DNA from: Gymnothorax reevesii
Taxonomy: Eukaryota > Chordata > Actinopteri > Anguilliformes > Muraenidae
NCBI GenBank assembly: GCA_029721435.1
Contig: CM056574.1
Location: 7,060,001-7,124,000, forward strand
DNA: 64,000 bases
Direction: 5' to 3'
The position numbers and the translations under genes are program-made. Shown in pieces: positions 11,301-20,863 of this stretch. The notes under the pieces were generated by a model. It saw nothing but the letters and a program-made list of their open reading frames with translations. It was not told the origin of the DNA and did no database searches. How positions within the stretch are numbered: the first letter of the stretch is position 1; each line of letters begins with the position of its first letter.

Positions 11301-11808
11301 GAAAATATCCACAATGTTAGCCATTCCCAAACACACAAAAACCAACCAGACAATCAAAATGAGGTAAAAACTCTAAAACTTTTACACCAAATGCCAATTG
11401 GCCAAAATGAATAAATAAATAATTTTTTTTTTTTTTTTGGGCCTCCTCGACCTAAACTAACTAGCAATATGAACTAGCTAGCTAAACTCATCCCTAGTCT
11501 TCAGACGGATACTTGTGGAGGGTATTTATTCACTGTAACCCAATGGCATCGGAGAGAAACTGTTACACAGCGACCCCCCAAAAACCATGGATGTGATCCC
11601 AAGCCAATGGCTTCAGCCACTCTCACCATCACACTACCGAAACCCAGCAACAGATTCTCTCATAGAACCTGCTGCTATGCCTAACAGAGGAGAACACCAG
11701 TCAAAATACCACCGCACAAGACAATGAGCCCAAATACTCCTCTCCCCAAAAACTGCCATGTGTGATTCTCCGCTCAAAAACAATCAAAAAACGTAGAACA
11801 CCAAGATC

Positions 11809-11826
11809 GGAGTCGATGAGACCCCA
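11809..11826 (-). other. Candidate primer binding site of copy A
   Basis: On the minus strand the 5' LTR is followed after three bases by TGGGGTCTCATCGACTCC. It starts with TGG, as a tRNA-primed site should. I could not match the rest to the 3' end of any tRNA that I remember, and it differs from the proline site of copy B. Confidence 0.4.
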
Positions 11827-11829
11827 TTT

Positions 11830-12160
11830 TGTCACGACAGAACTCAAGGGAAGGACAAAATACGGTGACCACACATGACTCTTTGAAATTAAGAATAATT
11901 TTATTACAGAAAAGTAAATCAAACTTGCAATTTAGAAATGTGAAAATGTGCAGACCTGGAAAATAATGTTAGAAAACCAAAATCAAGCAACCAAGAATCA
12001 AACAAACCAAGTGATCCAGGGTAGAGAGAGAGAGACTGAATACTCAGGCACTCATACATATAGCTTAGTCACCACCCCCAGGTGCCAGCAATTGCACTCC
12101 AATCAGCCAATCAGCCACTCCCAAACAAGTCATTGGGCTGGAGGCCGAGGGGCTGTCACA
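11830..12160 (-). repeat. 5' LTR of Gmr1-like copy A
   Basis: 331 bp, TGTCACGACAG to GGGGCTGTCACA, matching the LTR at 4145-4478. It is the 5' LTR because the genes run leftwards from it. The target-duplication copy GGGA follows at 12161. Confidence 0.92.
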
Positions 12161-12220
12161 GGGATGATGTGTTTTGCGCAGGGATGATGTGGGTTGTGGA
12201 TGATGTTTGTCTCTCTGCAG
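12161..12220 (+). repeat. Last units of the 37-bp minisatellite, abutting the exon
   Basis: After the LTR element the array resumes (GGGATGATGTGTTTTGCGCA, then GGGATGATGTGGGTTGTGGA) and runs straight into the genuine acceptor CTCTCTGCAG and exon start GGATGATGTGG. Confidence 0.85.
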
Positions 12221-12451
12221 GGATGATGTGGGGAGAGTGTAAGGAGTTGTGGACGGAGGGGCCGCGGGAGTACTGCATGCAGCTATGGAATGTTCTGGAC
12301 TTTGGAATGCTCTCCATCTTTATTGCTGCCTTCACCGCCCGCTTCCTGGCCTACCTCCAGGCCAACACGGCCCAGCAGTATGTCTGGAAGATTAACATCA
12401 GCGACCTCTCCTTAGTGACTCTCCCCCCTGACGTGGAGTACTTTACCTACG
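12221..12451 (+). CDS. trpc3: TRPC3, exon encoding end of S2 and S3
   Basis: The exon follows CTCTCTGCAG and ends TTTACCTACG before GTGAGAGC. Its first two bases finish the glycine codon, giving G-MMWGECKELW. It then encodes EGPREYCMQLWNVLDFGM, the S3 helix (SIFIAAFTARFLAYL), and a linker ending LPPDVEYFTY. The length of 231 nt and both phases match the neighbouring exons. Confidence 0.95.
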
Positions 12452-14266
12452 GTGAGAGCTAACTGCAGGGCTTGATCACTGGTGGTGCTTTTACACATGA
12501 TGGGAAAACAATTTTATGGGCCAGGTTCAGAGAAAATTGTTTATCCTAATCCTAAACCAGATTTCATTTTGGATGTGGATTCTTTACATCGTCTAGAACT
12601 TCAGGACTAAACTTAATCTGTGAACACATCTGGCTCATAGCTCTTTTATGAAAATAACCACGGGAATATGTGACGCCAGCACGGGATGCTAGTGTGTGAT
12701 TTAATGCGTTTAATTTTATTTAATTAGGCCTCAAAAATTCATAAAAAGCTTGCAATCTTAATTGTTACATTACAACATTCACTTGATATTGGTGAAGGGA
12801 AAATGCCACCTAAAAATATCCTGCATCTGTTCATCTTAATGTGGTGTGTTCTTAAACTTCAGGCTTTGGTTATAGGTTAAAATTAAACGCATGTTCAGTG
12901 CTCTTGCATTAAAGCCTTTGGTAGGATTTGAATGCGGAGGTTCTAAAAACCCTGGTATGGAGGTTTCCTAACCTCTCCTCCAATATTCCCTGCCAGCCAT
13001 TGTTTATTTGCCTGTGGTGTTCTTAAAGGTGCACAAAAAATAATTCTGTGGTTGCTGGGTTTGTTCACGCAGTAAAGGCGCTGCTTGACATAAAAGGGTG
13101 ACCACCGCAGCTGAGATTAAATCCAGCCATGTCTGTGCTGCTTGTGGCCAGAATCGTACGCGAGATCAGCACATAATTGGCTTCGTGCTGCCGAGGGATA
13201 TGGGAGGGATACAGCTCGTTTGGGTTAGCATGTTTCATCGATTAAGTGCCTCCTACTGGCCATCCAGGTGGTTGTCAGAAAGCGCATGTTCTGGTTTCCT
13301 CTGGCCTCGTTCTCTGTATTCAAGGTTTGAAACTGCAGGTGAAAAGACTTTTGTAGGAGAACTGCAAACTGAATGCGCTCTCCAGAGATGGTAGCATGAG
13401 TCACGTACAAGCTGGCTTGTACATAGTTTGCTGATTGGTCAATCCAGATTCTGGCAGGACGAGAGATGCCAAATTAAAAATAACACTAAAAAATAGTATT
13501 TTTTGATATTTATTGGCTGTTTGAAGGTGTCTGCTCATGGTGTGATTTGTTTAGCCAGTCCAAAGTCAGCAATAGAGTTTTACTGTTATCACCATAATAT
13601 TCGCATCAGAATGCCACCATTTTGAAGCCACTGGGCCGCATTACGTGTCTCACTGCAGAAGAAGAAAACGAGCATATTAATTGTGTCCTTAGAACAGTGT
13701 TGGTTGTGAGTTTAACAGCTTTTGTTGGGGAAAGCATTAACAATGCTAATGTTCAATTTATGACCAAATATGAATTGTTTCCCTTTTTTTCTTTCAAACG
13801 TAGCTTTAGATGCCCCCTTAACAGACAGCAACAACATGCAAAATCCCAAAACAAGTTATTACGCTATTGTTTGTCATCAAGGACGTATTCCGATCTATTA
13901 AAATGTTATCTAATGCTATGAGGTTGCTTTTCAAGGTACAGATCTTCCTTCCTAGGCTACTGAGTGCCTGAGTCAGGTAGGCAGGCTAAAATTAATTGGC
14001 CCATGTGAGTTCGGCAGAATAGTTTTTGATTATTTCATACTGGCGAGAACAATGATTTTCACATAAGAAATACAGGCTAGCCAACTTCCCTTTTAATCTA
14101 TATGTGACATGTTTTTCTGAAATTAATCTCTGTCATAGGATACTCCTCTTATCATATTACCGTAGAGAAATCTTCAGGTACTGTTGTTCTGGAGACGGTA
14201 GCAGAGAGCTACTTTCATATCCACGCTTAGGACCGTTGCTATTGAGGCTGTTGCAAAACACATATA
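12452..14266 (+). other. trpc3: trpc3 intron, left part
   Basis: AT-rich single-copy-looking DNA with no exon or recognised repeat. Small open frames (for example 13098-13394 and 13622-13921) show no family resemblance. The full intron runs 12452-16250. Confidence 0.6.
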
Positions 14267-15144
14267 CACTACCGCTCAAAAGTTCGGGATCACTTGGAAA
14301 TTTTCTTGTTTTCCATAGAAACACACTTGAAATTAATCTGAATGGGAAATATAGCAAATGAACAAAACATATTGACATTGTCTGAGTTAGAAATAATTAT
14401 TTTAATGGATAAATGATGAATATGTACTTCAAACTTTGCCTTCGTCAAAAAAAAAAAAAAAAACACCTTCACTGCTGATACTGAAACTGGTGTTTGACGG
14501 GAACTATTTAGCGCAGCTGCTAGTTGACAACCTGTGAGACATCTTTGTCTTAAACAACACTCTCAGATATTTGTCTTCTTGCACAGTTGTGCATCGGGGC
14601 CTCCTTTTTTCTGTCCTTGTTAGTGCCAGTTTGTGCTGCTCTCTGAAGGGAGTAGTTGACAGCATGGTAAGAGATTTTAAGTTTTCAATTTCTCGCATTG
14701 AATAGCCTTCTTTTCTAAGCACAACAATAGACTCTAGGTCTCTGAAGGAAGTTCTTTCTTTCTGGCCATTTTCAGCTGTAAACAAACAAACAACTTGCTT
14801 CAGGTACAAACCAACCTCAAGAATGCCATGCTGCCTTTTGCGGTCCCTTATTAGTTCTACGGTTTTAAGCTGTGCAACACATTTGCAGAAGGGTTTTCAA
14901 ATAATCAATTAGCCTTATAAAATACTTAACTTGGATTAGCAGCCATACCAGGATATTGATGCAGAGGACTGACAGTTGCTGATAATAGGCCTCTATGCAA
15001 AAATGAAGATCATTCTTTGAAAAACATCTGATTAACTTTAATCGTTGTGAAATGGATAAAAATGTTTTTGAAATGCATAAAATTGTATTTTTCTTTGGAA
15101 AACAAAGAAATTTGCAAGTGATCGCAAACTTTTGAGCGGTAGTG
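14267..15144 (-). mobile_element. Decayed Tc1-like transposon
   Basis: Inverted ends (CACTACCGCTCAAAAGTTCG on the left; the complement of the right end begins CACTACCGCTCAAAAGTTTG) are flanked by TA on both sides (14265-14266 and 15145-15146). These are the classic 'CACTACCGTTCAAAAGTTTG' ends of fish Tc1-like elements. A minus-strand frame at 14809-14504 keeps pieces of the transposase DNA-binding region (GQKERTSFRDLESIVVLRKE). The catalytic domain is gone, so this is an internally deleted, inactive copy. Confidence 0.85.
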
Positions 15145-15299
15145 TACATTCACAGACAATTGGTGAATACATTTTTAAGCTCCAACACATCCAATAACTC
15201 GAGTCAGCCTGAGGGTATTTTGGTAGAAGTTTGGGAACCACTGCTCCAATAAAAATGTAATTAACAGACTTTCCAATTTTGCTGCGGTGTTTCTCATTC

Positions 15300-16250
15300 A
15301 ATGGGGGATTTGTAGCTAAACTCACTGTGTTGTTTCTCGCGCAGTGAGGGTTAAGTATCTAAACTCACCATGGTGTTTCTCATTCATCTTCGCAGAAGTG
15401 GCTAAGTTTACCCCAGTATTTCTCATTCAGATGGTGATAAGTGACTTATCTCATGCTGGTGTTTTTATCGTCCAGCAAGTAATAAATGGCTTATCACACC
15501 CTTGTGTTTTTATCATTAAGGGAGTGATATGTGCTAATCTCACCTGATGTGTTTATTGTTCAGCAGGTCATAAATGGTTAATCTCACGATGGTTTTTTTT
15601 ATTGTTTAGTGAGTGATAAGTGGCTAATCTCACACTGGTGTTTTTAACATTCAGCAGGTGATATATGGCTAATCTCTCCCTGGTGTTTTTATTGTTTCGC
15701 GAGAGATAAGTGGCTAATCTCTCCTTGGTGTTTCTACTGTTAAGCGAGTGATAAGTGGCTAATATCACGCTACTGTTTTTATTGTTTATCGGGTGATAAA
15801 TGATTAATTTAGCAAGTGGTAAATACTTTATCCTGCCCCATTGTTTTATTGTTTAGCGACTGATAAGTGGCTAATCTTATTCTGATGGTTATGTTGTTTA
15901 GCAAGTGATAAGAGGCTAATCTGATGTTTTTAATGTTTAGCGGATGACTGGTGGCTCATCTCACTCAAGTGTTTTTATGTTTTAGCGCGATTAGCTGATC
16001 TCACCCTGGTGTTTTAATTGTTTCGCGAGAGATAAGTGGCTAATCTCACCCTGGTGTTTCTATTGTTTAGCGAGAGATAAGTGGCTAATCTCACCCTGGT
16101 GTTTTGATTGTTTTGTGAGAGATAAGTGGCTAATCTCACCCTGGTGTTTTGATTGTTTTGCGAGAAATAAGTGGCTAATCTCACCCTGGTGTTTTTATTG
16201 TTTTGCGAGAGATAAGTGGCTAATCTCACCCTGATGTTTTTATTGTTTAG
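15300..16250 (+). repeat. 45-bp minisatellite seeded by the next exon's 3' splice junction
   Basis: About 20 units, diverged on the left and nearly identical on the right, reading TGGCTAATCTCACCCTGGTG, TTTTTATTGTTTAG, CGAGAGATAAG. The last unit merges with the true splice site TATTGTTTAG|CGAGGAATAAGTGGCT of the exon at 16251. Every unit therefore copies the acceptor plus the first 16 exon bases. A fully conserved decoy acceptor, TATTGTTTAG, lies at 16061-16070, exactly four units upstream of the real one. Confidence 0.93.
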
Positions 16251-16515
16251 CGAGGAATAAGTGGCTGCCCTCGGATCCGCAGCTGATCTCAGAGGGACTG
16301 TACGCCATCGCAGTGGTCCTGAGTTTCTCGCGCATCGCCTACATCCTGCCAGCCAACGAGAGCTTCGGACCGCTGCAGATCTCTCTGGGACGCACTGTGA
16401 AGGACATCTTCAAGTTCATGGTGCTCTTCATCATGGTCTTCCTTGCCTTCATGATCGGCATGTTTATACTCTACTCCTATTACCTTGGGGCAAAAGTCAA
16501 CCAGGCCTTCACCAC
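16251..16515 (+). CDS. trpc3: TRPC3, exon encoding S4 and S5
   Basis: The exon begins CGAGGAATAAG after TATTGTTTAG and ends TTCACCAC before GTAAGTGC. It encodes [21 protein letters not shown]4 ([14 protein letters not shown]), the S4-S5 linker [18 protein letters not shown], and S5 ([20 protein letters not shown]) with [14 protein letters not shown]. Where human TRPC3 reads RDKW, this exon reads RNKW. Its first 16 bases are the seed of the upstream 45-bp array. Confidence 0.95.
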
Positions 16516-19500
16516 GTAAGTGCTCCCCCTGTTGGCTCATTAGGAGGGTTGCGTGGGATATAGACCTCTGAGTTTACGGGCTCGGGTCATTTCTGTTGTG
16601 GTTTTCTGGGTTGACAAAATCCATTTTTGTGAAATATACTTTCTCTGATTTGTGGATCGAATTTCAGTTTGTCTTGTGAGCTGACCAGTTTAGAAACCCT
16701 AATAGGATGATAAGAGGTTTACAGGACAGAAGCCAAAAATGGCACTGAGTCTGAGTCAAATTCTCCTGGTATCTTTGTCATATCCATATCCTGATATAAT
16801 CCAAGCCAGGCATGATATGAGCAAATTTAGAAAGGATATAAATGTTGTTTAATGCCAGCTGTCTTAATTTGGCTACATATAGATTGTAAAAAACAAGTCA
16901 AAGCAATGCATGATGAGTGTGTTGGACTGGGGTAACTGATAGACAGTCTCCTGGGTATTCTAACTCCTGCCACACTCTTGAAACCTCACCGGGCCTTAAA
17001 AGCAAATGAGAAAAATAATCCTGGGAAGAGTCGAGCGTCAGCCATGAAAAACGACCCATTTCACACTGGAATGACAATCCCAGGACGTTTCGGCGCCAAT
17101 CCAAGCGAAGCTCCGGAACGTTCTGCCAAGTTCTCAATTACAGCGCAGTCATTCAGAGAATCTCAAAACCTCCGCAACCACAGTGGTCAGAGATTCCTGC
17201 TAATTCCACAATTACATAAACAGAACTTCGGAGAATTTGGTGGGCAGAACTCAGGTTTCAATTTTAATTGTTTGTTTATTTTGCATTACGTGCCATACAG
17301 CTCTGGCTTTGGCTGCACTGATCATATTGCACACATGAGCAGGGTAGAGTGGCAGGTGCATCATCTTTGGTCCAAGTTGTGTTTCTTTCTGTGTCTGTGA
17401 TCTACATCACTGAAATGTTTTTAATACTGTTTTTTTTATATTAATATTTTCATATTTTTTAGAAATTCATTGGCTTGGGGATATAAGCGGGGGGTGTTGG
17501 GGGGGGGGGGTGTTGATGTCATGCTGTGACCAAGTCGGATATAGACAGACACACCTGGAGGTGACCGTAACCAGCAGGTTACAGTACTGGGCCTCAGTAT
17601 CCATGACTGATGATGTCTTTAGAACTGCTGGAGACAAAGAAACTCACAGGGGTGTGGGTCTGACTGTTCACCAGGTAGGGTTAGCTGAGATACGTGCTGA
17701 GGTAACAATGACCATCTGGTAACCTGCCTCCTCATTGGTACACTGGCTTCAGAGGCGGTATTAAGCTGCTTCCTGAGTAACAGTAATTATTCATTGAACT
17801 GCCTTCCTTTTACCTGGTATATTGCATACTGTAAAGAAGACTAATTTGCTCTGATGATAAATTGTTGTTGACCAGAACTTTTAAACTACCAGTTTTACTT
17901 CACAAAGGACTGAATTCCGTTAGGGAAAAGAGAGCTTAATCTTTTGAAAAATGTAATGACATGATGCACTTAAATATGACAATGGCACATGCTAAAGAAC
18001 TGGGCAATAAAGTAAGTTTCGCATATGATCACTACAGGAGGAGAAGTTGGCATCACAGTGAGGAACATGATTGTTAGAAGATCCTTGTACTACATATAAC
18101 CAAAATCACAAGTACTACCCAATACTTTTCAGATAGCTTTTTTTGCAAGAGTAATGCTGCGTTTCCATCGAACGTCAAACAAAATTTCTCCTTGCTTCAT
18201 TCTCAGGAAATATCCTTTTTATCTTTTCACTTTGAAAATTGGCCGCCCTGTTTGCGCCAAGATCGCGTTCACTTCTATGAGAGAACAACTTGGTTGATGA
18301 TTGACATGCAAAATCACACCGCCGAGTCGCCGACCAATAGCAATGCCAGTTGAGCCTTGTTTAGACTCAGGACAGGCGGTACTTCCAGCAATCTCCAAAA
18401 ATCATCAACTCGATGGCGATGCTAATGTTGTTATCCTAACGTCGCAAACATTTTACTTTATGAACATTGTGCCTGCTTGAGAATAAAAATATGAGCTAGA
18501 CCACTATTATTTTGTGAAACTGTGCTCCCTTGGTTATTTGATGCAACTTGGTAGCTAGCGTTCCCATTGTCTCAAGCACTGTAGCTAATTGTGGTTTGAA
18601 TATGAAGTTAGGTAGCCTAGCTAGCCAATGTTGCTGCTAGTAGCAATGAGGCTATTCAGAACACTGCTCTACTTGCATGAATTTTTCACAAGAGAGTATT
18701 TTGATGTGGAGCAAAATATAAATGTTGTGCATTTGCGCTGTTTGCACACCATCCATGTTGTGTTGCGTCACGTCTCCCATGTGTTTGTGTTGCCCCGCAC
18801 AAGCTACCGTCTTCTTTTGTGTTTTTGGGTTTTTGGATTGACTTTGAATGTAATCTGGTCGCGCAAAAAAATCGTTCTGCGTTCGGTGGAAACCTGGAAA
18901 TGCGTACTTCAGAAAGATTTCATCAGAATTACTCCACTCTTGGTGGAATGGTTTTGGTTTTGCCTGGAAAGAAATGCTTTTGAGAAAAAATGGTCAAAGA
19001 TAGAGGTTACTGGGCAGTTTTATAGTTTATGCCCATCGTTGATTATAAGATGCGCTATGGACCTTCTAGTGGACACTCCTCACTCCGTCCACTTGGTGGC
19101 AGTAGTGCCCTAGAGGTAAGTAGAGGAGAGTGGGAGGAGTGTGGGCATTGTACTCTTGGATTACTCCTGTCAGTTGAGATTGTTCTGGGGCTTGAAGCAA
19201 TGACTATCCAGGACTCAGTCTTAGCACGTTAGCCTCAGGGCCGTTAGCGATATACACACTGATCACGCAGGATATAAGAGCTTCAGCTGGAAAGGAGTGA
19301 TGCCTGATCTTTTTGGTGAATCCTGCTTGATGATTGCATGAAAAAATTGTCCATTTCCCCGCCACAGAGCTGTCAGTCAGAACCAGGCTCTACTTCACTT
19401 CATGATACTGAGGTGCCATTTCAGAAACCATGATTACCGCAGTAGCTGTATAACTGCCTGGAGTAGTTCTCGGAACGGCTCTCTCTTTTTTTTGCTTCAC

Positions 19501-20118
19501 TCCATGTTCCTGATTTGAGAGAGCTCTGTGTTTTCCTCTGTGTTGTTATCAGGATGACTCACCAAATACACTTCATCTTGACTCAGTTAAACCAGAATGT
19601 GGACTCTTACAATGAACCCCTCAGCCTAGCTGTGCCCCGGTCAAAAAATAATTCATTAATCAGGATGAACTTTCTTATCCTTTGTGTTCATACTGCCAGG
19701 TTAATCATTACCTAATGAACAAAAGCTAGTAAATGACTGGGTGTTGCAAACGTTTGCATGTCCCCGCCTAACCCAGAGGAATTCGGCTTCAAATGTAATT
19801 AGAGTTGTCTTTAACCGTCCTTAACTGAATGTCCTCAACTGTCAGTGTAACTTTTACTAATGGGAACTTAAAGCAATTGTTGCCAAGACCAATGACAGAG
19901 AGTTGACGAAACATTTCAAAAATCTACTCTTCAAGCAGATAGAGTTCAAAATGGTAAACAATATTGATTAAAATAAATAAATATAAAAATCCTGCTTGTC
20001 AAAGGGTTGGCAGGCAATCTCTGCAGCTGAGCCCCCAATTTGGATCGATGATATGTTTTGCACCATAAATAAAAAAAGAAATGGCTCATTCATTGACTTC
20101 TTCTCTGTGCAACTGCAG
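16516..20118 (+). other. trpc3: trpc3 intron without recognised gene
   Basis: 3.6 kb with donor GTAAGT and acceptor CAACTGCAG. It contains a G-rich tract at about 17493-17513 and a possible MITE at 18160-18900. Other open frames (16978-17400, 18628-19113) show no recognisable domain. Confidence 0.7.
18160..18900. mobile_element. Possible MITE with short inverted ends
   Basis: TGCGTTTCCATCGAACG near 18170 is inverted as GCGTTCGGTGGAAACC near 18878. Ends with 'GCGTTTCCA' wording recur in fish MITEs. The inverted match is only about 13-16 bases and no target duplication is clear. Confidence 0.35.
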
Positions 20119-20314
20119 GGTCGAGGAGAGCTTCAAGACTCTGTTCTGGTCGATATTTGGGCTGTCTGAAGTGTCATCCGTGGTGTTGAAGTATGATCAC
20201 AAGTTCATAGAGAACATCGGCTACGTGCTCTATGGGATTTACAACGTGACCATGGTCGTGGTTCTTCTCAACATGCTCATCGCCATGATAAACAGCTCGT
20301 ACCAGGAGATAGAG
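20119..20314 (+). CDS. trpc3: TRPC3, exon encoding the pore and S6
   Basis: The exon follows AACTGCAG and ends GAGATAGAG before GTGGGC. It encodes [20 protein letters not shown] with the LFW pore-helix motif of TRPC channels, then [20 protein letters not shown] and S6 ([20 protein letters not shown]). The sequence is almost identical to mammalian TRPC3 as I know the family, indicating strong constraint on the ion path. Confidence 0.95.
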
Positions 20315-20653
20315 GTGGGCGGCCATCTTTTCCAGTCTCCGGCCCTCACAGTAAATGAACACAGCGAAGATCCATGCGGGTCATGCAGAAGATGATAAAT
20401 GACTGCACATATAATTCCACTCTTAAACATGTTTCTTGCTGCAAATGCCTGACTGCCTGGCTCAATTTTTAGGGATTAGAATGTGACGGTGGTCTGAAAA
20501 ATTACTGGGAACGTAACCCCGGTAACCTCGTAAAATGACTGGAGCTTTAAAACCATAAAACATATTGGATTGCTTGCCATGTGATTTTTTTTTTTTTTTT
20601 TTATCCAATCACAAGCCTTTGCAGCTGTGAACACAGTGTTCTGTCTCTGGCAG
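20315..20653 (+). other. trpc3: Short trpc3 intron
   Basis: A 339-bp intron with donor GTGGGC, a poly(T) tract at 20587-20602 and acceptor CTCTGGCAG. Nothing else is seen. Confidence 0.8.
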
Positions 20654-20863
20654 GACGATTCGGACCTGGAGTGGAAGTTCGCTCGCTCCAAGCTGTGGCT
20701 GTCCTATTTCGACACCGGGAAGACCCTGCCTCCCCCATACAGTCTCATGCCGACCCCTAAATCCTTCCTCCAGTGTGCTCGGAAGCTGTCCGAAATGTTC
20801 CGCTGCAGGACGCCAAGGCTTCGAAAGGACATGGAGCTGGGCGCCGATAGCGCCAAGTCTAAG
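20654..20863 (+). CDS. trpc3: TRPC3, exon encoding the TRP box and proximal C-tail
   Basis: A phase-0 exon of 210 nt, GACGATTCGGAC to TCTAAG before GTCAGC. It encodes DDSDLEWKFARSKLWLSYFD, the TRP helix/TRP box that couples S6 to the cytoplasmic domains, then a proline-rich LPPPYSLMPTPKSF and a basic region with LRKDMELGADSAKSK. The last part is the variable stretch that separates TRPC3, 6 and 7, and its pattern fits TRPC3 best. Confidence 0.93.

Larger units (their letters stand above)
4145..12160 (-). mobile_element. Gmr1-like LTR retrotransposon, copy A (decayed, with three nested insertions)
   Basis: An 8.0-kb element bounded by LTRs and by the 4-bp target duplication GGGA (4141-4144 and 12161-12164). 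Genes run on the minus strand in the order gag, protease, integrase, reverse transcriptase, RNase H. Having integrase before RT is the order described for the Gmr1 group of Ty3/Gypsy relatives from fish and other deuterostomes. Stops and frameshifts occur throughout, and a MITE (5630-5996), a GGACGG-type repeat (about 8520-8805) and an L1-like LINE (8828-10325) split its genes. The two LTRs differ at about 20 positions by eye, so the copy is old. Confidence 0.92.
1185..12220 (+). other. trpc3: trpc3 intron (about 11 kb), swollen by minisatellite and transposons
   Basis: The intron has a GT donor at 1185 and an AG acceptor at 12219-12220 (CTCTCTGCAG). Without the hAT MITE (590 bp) and the LTR retrotransposon (8.0 kb) it would be about 2.4 kb. 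The parts at 1190-1415 and 1574-2690 show no gene. They hold short open frames without conservation that I can recognise, plus the decayed start of the 37-bp array. Confidence 0.85.

Noticed and set aside
4145..12160. An endogenous retrovirus with envelope
   Set aside because: Neither this element nor copy B has an open frame after RNase H or any envelope-like segment. Gene order also excludes the retroviruses.
15568..16229. Minus-strand frames with repeated RLATYLSQNNKNT
   Set aside because: This is an artefact of the 45-bp minisatellite, whose unit is a multiple of three and so reads as a 15-residue peptide repeat.
16289..16540. Minus-strand frame [12 protein letters not shown]... opposite the S4-S5 exon
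   Set aside because: It is the complement of a strongly conserved channel exon and has no homology of its own.
18628..19113. A 161-residue + strand open frame in a trpc3 intron
   Set aside because: It is rich in hydrophobic and Cys/His residues, lacks a recognisable domain and splice support, and overlaps a possible MITE.
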